A stretch of 64,000 bases of DNA. Origin: Chitinophaga pinensis (GTDB taxonomy: Bacteria; Bacteroidota; Bacteroidia; Flavobacteriales; Flavobacteriaceae). The stretch covers positions 26,537 to 90,536 of the forward strand of contig CAMCDQ010000003.1 of NCBI GenBank assembly GCA_945873505.1, given 5' to 3'. Positions 57,917 to 64,000 of the stretch are shown here, piece by piece (position 1 is the stretch's first letter; the number at the start of each line of letters is the position of its first letter). The notes below the pieces were generated by a model, which worked only from the letters and a program-made list of their open reading frames with translations, was not told the DNA's origin and did not search any database. The position numbers were made by a program, and so were the translations under genes.

Positions 57917-58042
57917 TTACCCAATCATTGCATTTTCATTAATGCGTTCTATAATGTTTATCACTTTGTGAGTATCACTAACATCAAAAACCCCCATTAA
58001 TCCTTGGTCATTCATATCAGTAAATGGAGGCTCAAATATCAT
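57917..58042 (-). pseudogene. Possible C-terminal gene remnant (41 codons)
   Basis: A minus-strand ORF from ATG 58042 to TAA 57917 encodes 41 residues with protein-like composition (FEPPFTDMNDQGLMGVFD, then VINIIERIN). A stop lies five codons above the ATG. It has no promoter or plausible full gene. The PPFTD...GVF pattern reminds me of tails of large restriction-type helicases, but I cannot confirm this. It is best read as debris beside the tRNA integration site. The remaining bases between 57833 and 58155 show nothing else apart from the short tandem repeat at 57883-57902. Confidence 0.3.
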
Positions 58043-58155
58043 ACTTACTTTGCAAACCTAAATGTAAGCTGTTTTAGAAAAAAATCTGTAAGCAATGAAT
58101 ACAAAGCTATATATGTGTTCAAATAAGCCCAGTGTTTAAAACTGAATAATATAAT

Positions 58156-58186
58156 AAAAGCGACGAATTACCGTCGCTTTTATTAT
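58156..58186 (-). terminator. Terminator after the cysteine-rich secreted protein gene
   Basis: AAAAGCGACG - AATTAC - CGTCGCTTTT is a perfect 10-bp stem beyond the stop at 58222 on the minus strand. Confidence 0.8.
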
Positions 58187-58221
58187 TGAAATAAATTACT
58201 TTTTTTTAGATTTAATCAATT

Positions 58222-60153
58222 TTAAAACCCGTTTGCATGACCCGAACCAAAAATGCCTCTAGCATTGAGCCACAAGGTATGAAGTTGAGGTAATTGAAAA
58301 CCAGGTTTCAAATCTTTTGGATTTTTTAAATCAATAGTAGAGCATGTAAATGCTTCGCAATAGTTACAATTTGTATCTCTCCAACTAATTCTAATACAAA
58401 CTTTTGCTTTTGTTGCACAACACGGAATATCATTGCTTGAAGGCAAAAGGTAAACAACGCTTATTTTATCAGTTGTGCTAAGTGTTACACCATTTAGGTT
58501 AGACCAAATTAACTCATTATTATTTATATTTACATTATTACCAGTACCGTATGGCTGGGTAGTGAGCGTTAAAACGTTTGGTGCAGTACCAATTTTACTA
58601 ATTCCAAATAGAGAACCAAGTGTTACGGGCTTGTTATCGCATTTTATGCAATCTTTGAAGGCACTTAAAATTTCAAAACTCTCTACATTTACTTTTATTT
58701 CTGTCAACGGAATGTTATTTGGCACATTTACATTGAAATCCTCAATACTATACGTTCCTCCATTATATGGATAACTTGGCGGTATAACTGTTGCAGAAAC
58801 TACAGAAAACGTGTTATTACAGCACTTGGGATCAGGTGGAGGACAATTTATTTTATAATCGTTATTTATACCAACAGTAACACCCTCGCTTGATGACCCA
58901 ATGACTTTTGGCGTTAAACTAAAAGATCCTAGTTTAGGAATTCCTATTATTTTATAATCAAAACCTAATAAAGAACCATTTAGTCCGCTTGTATTGGCAG
59001 TTGTTAAATTAAAACAATAATTACTTCCACTTGTTAAGCTAACACTATTAATAGTATTTACAACTACGCCGTTTTGGATGATTTGCAACGATAAATCTAA
59101 AGACGGACTGCTGCCAGTAGGGAGTGTGTAATTAACACATATTTGTCCAGGAATATCGCATATACTTCCTTGTGCTTGATTCAAAATAAGTGTTCCTTCA
59201 TTACTAGGCGCTCCATTACAACCTAAACAAATATTATCTAAATAAGTATAGCCAAAATGGCCTCCCATACTACAATCTCTGTTTTTAAATTCAACAATAA
59301 CTGTTTTACCAATTAATGAACTTAAATCAGCTGTTATACAATTCCAATCTTTCCATACAACTCCTGTTCCGTCTACATTAACCGTAGAAACGGTTAATAA
59401 TGGATTGTCAGACCTTAATGTATTTGATCCCCCTCCTAAATCTATTAAACTATTATAGTTAATTAATGGATTTAATGCATCTATAATATTTACTTGAAAA
59501 AAAGGATTGTCTAAGTTGTGACCTGGGTTTTGTAACACCATTGCATAACTAAAACTTAAAGTGCTATTTGTTGAATTAATTATTACGTTTTTACTTATTG
59601 ATTCTATTCCATAATTATTATGAGCGTTACCTAGTCTTAATGATTTAGTATTTCCAGTAGGGAAACTATAAACTTTGCTTAATCCTGTTATATAATTATC
59701 AGTGCCGACATTTTGAACTTGAGTGTGAACTTGATCCGCTGGACAATATTGATAATAACCTGTGAATTGTCCAGTATTTAATTTCGTAGTTCCAGTTGTA
59801 GATGCTGGAATACAAACATTTCCTCCCGCAGCACTATTGGCGCCAGTCCAATAAAAATTCCAATCACTTGCATTTATATCACCTGTTTCAAAAGTCCCAT
59901 TATCGCAAAGGTTAACAATACTTTTAGTTGTAATTAATGATTTCAAATGTTTTTGATCGTTGATGTAAATTGTTTTTTGTATTTCATAAAACCCATTGAA
60001 ATCCATTTTAAGTTCATTTGATTTCACTTGAGGAGAAATCGAATTATATTGCTTTTGAATTTCTTGTTTGAAATTTTTAGGTAACACTATTTCCTGTCCC
60101 AAAATAGAATTTGTAAAAAAACAGATTACTATTATTAAAAATATATTTTTCAT
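58222..60153 (-). CDS. Secreted protein with jelly-roll-like N-domain and C-terminal cysteine-rich domain
   Basis: I do not recognise this 643-residue protein. It has a signal peptide (1-19) and a probable carbohydrate- or protein-binding jelly-roll (about 75-312; LCDNGTFETGD at its start, YTYLDNICLGC at its end). A beta-rich, perhaps Ig-like, segment follows (about 315-440), then a cysteine-rich domain (about 444-604). The cysteine pattern is CC444-445, C502-x2-C505, CC578-579, C596-x2-C599, the same as in the upstream gene's C-terminus. The tail to 643 is short and lacks a type IX sorting domain. It lies two bases after the barrel gene, so the two are co-expressed and probably interact. Confidence 0.7.
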   Translation of the reverse strand: MKNIFLIIVICFFTNSILGQEIVLPKNFKQEIQKQYNSISPQVKSNELKMDFNGFYEIQKTIYINDQKHLKSLITTKSIVNLCDNGTFETGDINASDWNFYWTGANSAAGGNVCIPASTTGTTKLNTGQFTGYYQYCPADQVHTQVQNVGTDNYITGLSKVYSFPTGNTKSLRLGNAHNNYGIESISKNVIINSTNSTLSFSYAMVLQNPGHNLDNPFFQVNIIDALNPLINYNSLIDLGGGSNTLRSDNPLLTVSTVNVDGTGVVWKDWNCITADLSSLIGKTVIVEFKNRDCSMGGHFGYTYLDNICLGCNGAPSNEGTLILNQAQGSICDIPGQICVNYTLPTGSSPSLDLSLQIIQNGVVVNTINSVSLTSGSNYCFNLTTANTSGLNGSLLGFDYKIIGIPKLGSFSLTPKVIGSSSEGVTVGINNDYKINCPPPDPKCCNNTFSVVSATVIPPSYPYNGGTYSIEDFNVNVPNNIPLTEIKVNVESFEILSAFKDCIKCDNKPVTLGSLFGISKIGTAPNVLTLTTQPYGTGNNVNINNNELIWSNLNGVTLSTTDKISVVYLLPSSNDIPCCATKAKVCIRISWRDTNCNYCEAFTCSTIDLKNPKDLKPGFQLPQLHTLWLNARGIFGSGHANGF

Positions 60154-60155
60154 TT

Positions 60156-62153
60156 TTATTGTTTTTTTAGGTTAGTATTCAATTGTGAAGCAGCAGAACT
60201 ACTTCCAGACCCACCTGTTCCAATTCCAGTAGTTACACAAGCAGTTGGTCGTTTTATAGTTGCTGAAATCAATTTATCACAAACCTTACAATGTTTATCC
60301 CAAACTGAATAGCGTATCCAAATTACTACAGTATCGCCACAACATGAAGATGGTGCCACTCCAATAGTATGGTTTATTGAAATTCCAGACGGTATACTTA
60401 TTCCACTTGCAGCAGCAGTTTTAAAAACTAAGGTCCTAGAAGCTCCAAGTGGATAATCTGGTTTAGGCAAACTCTCACCTGCATTTGCCCATCCTAAGTT
60501 GTTTATTATATTGTTGCTTCCCACAAAATTGTCTTGTTGTTTTACTAAGTTATTACATTTATTGCAATCACTATTATCAGGAATAACACTTACAGAAACT
60601 AAGTCTGCTACAATTCTGGTAATAACATTTGGAGAAGTAACATAATTTCTAACACGTATAGTTCCTGTATTTGCATCTAAAACAGCAATAGAACTATTAC
60701 CTCCTCCAACAGGATTAAGTTCACAAGCATCACAGCAGTCTGGTAAATTAAGAGTGATAATATCATCACAACTTCCACAACTTGTGGCAGAATTAATTAC
60801 ATTTCCTTGTATATTTATACTTGTAAATCCTGAATTTGGTACAAAATCAAAAGTGATTAATTGGGTAGTTCCAGCTGCAATTATTGTTTTTGTAGTTGTA
60901 TTTGGTAAAAGATTTGAAATAGTTGCACTACCAGAAGGGGTTACTTCTATATAATTACCATTAGTTGCGGAAGGGCTACAGGCAGTGAGATAATCACCTA
61001 AAGAAGCAGTTCCGGGAGCTCCCAAATTTTTATAGGAAATGGTAACTAAATATTTTTTCGATCCTTTTTGATCTTTACCATCACATTTGATATCTACTTT
61101 TTCAATTAGAAAATTGCATAATGATTGAGTAGTTTGGTTGGAAGTATTATCTACATATTTAAAATTTTTAGTTGGGGTATTATCTTGAGCGTCTATTATT
61201 TTTTGAATTTCTATGGGAAATTTCATTTCTTCAATAATAGGTTTATCTTCAACTACAGGTTCCAATCTCTCAGGTTTTATTGGGATATGAGTATCTGTTC
61301 TTGATCCAATACTAAATACTACACCGAAATTATAACCAAGCAAATTGTGTTTGGTTTCCTTAACTTCGGTTGTATAAGTTCCCCTATCCATTTGTTGTAT
61401 AGAATAGGAACCCCCTATAACTGTATTAGGTTCTGGTTTGAATGTAGTAATACTATTTTTGACAGTTGGCCCTAACAAATAACTAGCCTCTGCCCAAAGA
61501 CCAATTTTGTTAGTAATCATATAAGTCACTCGTGCTTTTGGTATAAAACTCAATCCGTTGGTATTAGTTTCGGTTTGAGAAATCAATGTGTAATTCTTGC
61601 TAATGGAACCAGCTGCTCCATTAAGAGTTGAAGTTTGCACAGCTTTAAACTCACTTTGTGTTACTCCCAAATAGCCAACTTGAAAAATAGGACTAAATAC
61701 AAACCTGTCTGCAAAAGCAAAATTCAATTGTGGACCTACACCTGCAAAATAACCTTCACTTTTACTATTTCCAGAGCTTGTAACTACATTGGTTGTAGAT
61801 CCAGTTACTGTAAATGGACTAGGCAAAGTTCCCGCAAACGGGTCTCCATTCCAAGAAAAATAGTTAACACCACCATTTAGCCCCCATGAAATTTCTCTCC
61901 CTCCCCAACGATCAAAAATCTGACTAGTTTTGAGCGCATAAAAATAGTCTATCCCAAAAATTTTCGTGCTTAAACTATTACCATTGTTAATCTTGAAATT
62001 CCCAATACCTACGCCAAGGGAAAGCCTTCCTGTAATACCGCAACTTCCACAATTTTTTACCGAAGAATCCATAATCCCTTCGACGGGTTGCTGCGCTTGT
62101 ATAGTTTGCACTATCAATAAAAAGAGAAAAATTTTAAAAATTAATTTTTTCAT
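60156..62153 (-). CDS. Outer-membrane barrel protein with linked C-terminal cysteine-rich domain
   Basis: This 665-residue protein is not from a family I can name. A signal peptide (1-20) is followed by a likely outer-membrane beta-barrel (about 35-285; LSLGVGIGNFKI, GYFAGVGPQLNFAFADRF, ISFGVVFSIGS-type strands). Then come a Pro/Glu linker (about 290-340), an Ig-like beta segment (about 345-470) and a cysteine-rich domain (473-627). The cysteine pattern is CC473-474, C530-x2-C533, CC604-605, C622-x2-C625, matching the downstream gene with nearly equal spacing. The barrel probably anchors the domain at the outer membrane. A Gly/Ser-rich tail ends the protein. Confidence 0.72.
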   Translation of the reverse strand: MKKLIFKIFLFLLIVQTIQAQQPVEGIMDSSVKNCGSCGITGRLSLGVGIGNFKINNGNSLSTKIFGIDYFYALKTSQIFDRWGGREISWGLNGGVNYFSWNGDPFAGTLPSPFTVTGSTTNVVTSSGNSKSEGYFAGVGPQLNFAFADRFVFSPIFQVGYLGVTQSEFKAVQTSTLNGAAGSISKNYTLISQTETNTNGLSFIPKARVTYMITNKIGLWAEASYLLGPTVKNSITTFKPEPNTVIGGSYSIQQMDRGTYTTEVKETKHNLLGYNFGVVFSIGSRTDTHIPIKPERLEPVVEDKPIIEEMKFPIEIQKIIDAQDNTPTKNFKYVDNTSNQTTQSLCNFLIEKVDIKCDGKDQKGSKKYLVTISYKNLGAPGTASLGDYLTACSPSATNGNYIEVTPSGSATISNLLPNTTTKTIIAAGTTQLITFDFVPNSGFTSINIQGNVINSATSCGSCDDIITLNLPDCCDACELNPVGGGNSSIAVLDANTGTIRVRNYVTSPNVITRIVADLVSVSVIPDNSDCNKCNNLVKQQDNFVGSNNIINNLGWANAGESLPKPDYPLGASRTLVFKTAAASGISIPSGISINHTIGVAPSSCCGDTVVIWIRYSVWDKHCKVCDKLISATIKRPTACVTTGIGTGGSGSSSAASQLNTNLKKQ

Positions 62154-62305
62154 AATTTGTTGGTTTAGTTTTAAATCACATTTTCACAAAACAAATGTAT
62201 GCGTTTAATTATACAAACCTTACAATTTATAAAATAATTATTTGTTAATTCTTTGTTTTTCTAATAGTTAAGTAAATTATCATCGCATCAAAATTGTAAC
62301 TTTCT

Positions 62306-62323
62306 CCAATAGGGGGAGCAAAA
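62306..62323 (+). other. tRNA-Asn 3'-end copy (possible att site)
   Basis: CCAATAGGGGGAGCAAAA matches the tRNA-Asn 3' end and its flank at 16 of 18 bases. No T-loop or anticodon arm precedes it, so it is not a tRNA. Confidence 0.45.
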
Positions 62324-62328
62324 TGCAG

Positions 62329-62358
62329 AAAGCCTTTACAGCAATGTAAGGGCTTTTT
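62329..62358 (+). terminator. Orphan terminator after the tRNA-end copy
   Basis: AAAGCCTTTACA - GCAA - TGTAAGGGCTTT plus T-run lies on the plus strand with no plus-strand gene upstream. Its place relative to the tRNA-end copy mirrors that of the true tRNA terminator. In the 320-base gap 62154-62473 there is otherwise only the att-like site and the phosphatase terminator. Confidence 0.7.
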
Positions 62359-62375
62359 TTATATAAACATACTAA

Positions 62376-62412
62376 AGAAAAAAGGGTTCCAAGAAACGAA
62401 TCTTGAAACCCC
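62376..62412 (-). terminator. Terminator of the metallophosphatase gene
   Basis: GGGTTCCAAGA (62384-62394) and TCTTGAAACCC (62401-62411) pair with one mismatch, and a T-run follows in the minus direction. Confidence 0.7.
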
Positions 62413-62473
62413 TTATACTATCTGCCTCACCACCATCTAATGCCTTATATAAGCTAACAGTTGTTCGAAATTG

Positions 62474-63484
62474 CTATTTAGTTAATTCTTGGGTGAATAC
62501 AACTTTTCCTTGTGCGTTTACAAGTTGTGCAACTAAAAGCTGTGCAGTAATACTAAAAGTCATAAATCCTCCTTCTGACAAAGCAAAAAGAGTACCTTCT
62601 CGGCTGCCTGTTGGTCGAATTTCAGAACCAGCTCCTGATAAAAATTGTGTTGTAAACCGACCCTTTGGTTTTATTACTTGCAAATCGTGTTCGTGACCAC
62701 ATAAATAAGCATCGACTTTATATTGATCGAATATTGGCGCGAATGTAGCCTCTATATCTTTGGTATCTTGACTATCTTTGCGTTTTCCTCCAGAATACAT
62801 TGGGTGATGACCAATTACAATTTTCCACTTGATTGAAGCATCAGCCTCTTGTAAGGTATTTATCAACCAATTTTTTTGTGCAATTGTATCTTGGTGTTTC
62901 ACTTTTTCTGCCATTTCTTTCCCTTTTGAATAATATGAATTAATGAATGGACTGGTATCAATGAAGACCAACAACACTTTGCTACCATCATTTAATTCGA
63001 CTGTTTTTTTATAGTAATTACTGGGTAAATTCCAACGTCTACTAATTTTAGAATAGTCTATCTGTGCTTGAATATTACCATAATAATCGTGATTTCCTAA
63101 AGCTACATACCACGGCGTTTGCAAATGAAAGCTTAAATAAATATCTTCAAATGATGCTTTCCATTGAGGGTCTTGTGGACTTTGTACTCCAGTTGGGTAA
63201 AAATTATCCCCTACAGTAATGACGAACTGCGAATCGATAGTTGCCGCAGCTTTTGACATTTGTACAGCAACATCTTTTTGAAAGTATTCGCCGTTTCTAC
63301 CCCAATCGCCAAGCACTAAAAAGTTTAGACTCTTATCAACTAACTTTAATTCGGGAATAAAACCTCCTTTATAACCTGATTTTGCCTCTTTTAAATACTC
63401 TTGAGCAAATACAGTTTGCATCATTATTATTAGAAGTAGAAGAGACAGTTTTGTTTTGATTGAATTTAATTTTTCGTTTTTCAT
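62474..63484 (-). CDS. Metallophosphoesterase (purple acid phosphatase-like), exported
   Basis: The 336-residue secreted phosphatase has a signal peptide (about 1-28) and the dinuclear-metal pattern: GDWGRNG (about 57-63), VGDNFYPTG, GNHDYYG, GHHPMYSGG and GHEHDLQ. The set and spacing resemble tartrate-resistant acid phosphatases. Its likely job is to release phosphate from organic esters in the periplasm or outside. It lies 133 bases after a TonB receptor gene on the same strand, with a terminator between, suggesting a nutrient-uptake locus, perhaps for organic phosphate. Confidence 0.88.
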   Translation of the reverse strand: MKNEKLNSIKTKLSLLLLIIMMQTVFAQEYLKEAKSGYKGGFIPELKLVDKSLNFLVLGDWGRNGEYFQKDVAVQMSKAAATIDSQFVITVGDNFYPTGVQSPQDPQWKASFEDIYLSFHLQTPWYVALGNHDYYGNIQAQIDYSKISRRWNLPSNYYKKTVELNDGSKVLLVFIDTSPFINSYYSKGKEMAEKVKHQDTIAQKNWLINTLQEADASIKWKIVIGHHPMYSGGKRKDSQDTKDIEATFAPIFDQYKVDAYLCGHEHDLQVIKPKGRFTTQFLSGAGSEIRPTGSREGTLFALSEGGFMTFSITAQLLVAQLVNAQGKVVFTQELTK

Positions 63485-63558
63485 GATATTGACATTATGT
63501 TGAAAAATATGTTGCTAAAGAATAGTTTTCGAAATTTATATTTCACTTTCTATAAAAT

Positions 63559-63598
63559 TAAAAAATGTTTGACAGGATAAAGATCCTGTCAAACATTT
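63559..63598 (-). terminator. Terminator of the partial TonB receptor gene
   Basis: AAATGTTTGACAGGAT and its perfect complement ATCCTGTCAAACATTT form a 16-bp stem, followed on the minus strand by six T. Confidence 0.9.
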
Positions 63599-63617
63599 AA
63601 AAGTAATCCAATAAATT

Positions 63618-64000
63618 TTATAAATCAAATTTCAAACCAAAATTATATCTTGCTTGATAATATTCCATTTGCATTGTCCGTGAAGAAATTCCTTGATAAT
63701 AACGCAACGGTTGATTGGTTAGGTTATTTGCTTCTGCAAAAACTCTTAGTCTTTTTGTGATTTTATATGAAGCATTTGCATCCAAGAACAATTGTTTGTC
63801 ATAAAAACGATCATCGAATGCGTCTCCTCCTAATTCGTCCAAATAATCAGTTGTGTAGTTTAGGGAAACTCGAGCAGAGAATCTTTTGTTTTCCCAAGCT
63901 AAAGAACCGTTGAACATATGAGGAGCAGTACCTGGAAGTGATACATTTGTTCTTGCTTCACCATCAGCATTAGTAATTCCTTTTGCCTCAGATTCTGTGA
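63618..64000 (-). CDS. TonB-dependent receptor, C-terminal part (gene runs off the right edge)
   Basis: The last 127 codons are open to the window edge. They show the final barrel strands of a TonB-dependent receptor: MFNGSLAWENKRFSARVSLNY, YDKQLFLDANASYKITKRLRVFAEANNLTN and the terminal YNFGLKFDL. The first Met seen (63917) is internal, as coding sequence continues upstream of it. The neighbouring exported phosphatase suggests that the ligand could be a phosphorylated compound or its product. Confidence 0.88.
   Translation of the reverse strand, partial: TESEAKGITNADGEARTNVSLPGTAPHMFNGSLAWENKRFSARVSLNYTTDYLDELGGDAFDDRFYDKQLFLDANASYKITKRLRVFAEANNLTNQPLRYYQGISSRTMQMEYYQARYNFGLKFDL

Larger units (their letters stand above)
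57788..62323. mobile_element. Possible small genomic island integrated at tRNA-Asn
   Basis: The interval runs from the tRNA-Asn 3' end (57788-57805, starting CCAAGAGAGGGAG) to a copy matching it at 16 of 18 positions (62306-62323). Each copy is followed by a hairpin with a T-run. Inside are a short gene remnant and two genes for secreted cysteine-rich proteins, none of them housekeeping. No integrase gene is present, so if this is an island it is decayed or non-autonomous. An 18-base match alone is modest evidence. Confidence 0.4.

Noticed and set aside
57643..58221. A second tRNA or small RNA gene downstream of tRNA-Asn
   Set aside because: No second cloverleaf was found; only terminators, a short tandem repeat and a 41-codon remnant are visible.

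Overview
The window is 64 kb of an AT-rich Bacteroidota chromosome, almost certainly Flavobacterium or a close relative. Supporting signs are Bacteroidetes-type promoters (TTTG, about 19 nt, TAnnTTTG), absence of Shine-Dalgarno dependence, a type IX secretion C-terminal domain, TonB-dependent receptors paired with lipoproteins, DUF4270 and IPExxxVDY proteins, a mevalonate-pathway HMG-CoA synthase, and several short palindromic repeat families. All calls come from reading the sequence and from recalled family knowledge; no database was searched.

Layout. 1-3.6 kb: start of the nuo operon (nuoA, partial), a cold-shock protein, aspS and a TlpA-like thioredoxin. 3.7-10.9 kb: a minus-strand cluster serS - TPR protein - DUF4286 - (ORF6N gene with its own palindromes) - rsmA - mgtE - proC. 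11-15.6 kb: succinate dehydrogenase sdhCAB and a ChaN-like protein. 15.8-19.3 kb: HMG-CoA synthase, aminopeptidase P, an alpha/beta hydrolase. 19.3-28.5 kb: an AddAB-like helicase-nuclease pair bracketing ompA and kbl. The helicase gene carries an in-frame 490-bp DUF559-nuclease module with 35-bp terminal inverted repeats. 28.7-38.2 kb: sodA, a PurF-like amidotransferase, PfkB kinase, rnhA, purN, then acpP-fabF-rnc-IPExxxVDY-pyk. 38.3-45.1 kb: a minus-strand operon panC-panD-flippase-esterase-like protein-radA-GT51 transglycosylase. 45.2-49.6 kb: a short GT5 protein, a DUF4270 lipoprotein and glmS. 49.9-57.6 kb: TonB receptor plus GDSL lipoprotein, an M1 peptidase exported by type IX secretion, and rseP. 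57.7-62.4 kb: tRNA-Asn and a probable small island with two secreted proteins sharing an unrecognised cysteine-rich domain, closed by a copy of the tRNA 3' end. 62.4-64 kb: a metallophosphatase and the end of another TonB receptor.

Most of the window is conserved housekeeping sequence: translation, respiration, cell envelope, pantothenate, purine and fatty-acid metabolism, and DNA repair. The unusual content is a layer of small invading elements. These are (i) the DUF559 module inside addA, whose terminal repeats recur as a solo copy at 7650; (ii) a 24-nt G/C-rich palindrome found inside aspS, at the stop codon of the TPR gene and just after sodA, always in the sense direction; (iii) an ORF6N gene whose coding sequence contains a perfect 31-nt palindrome repeated twice upstream; and (iv) the tRNA-Asn-linked pair of cysteine-rich secreted proteins. 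I consider (i) and (iv) the best candidates for under-described biology.
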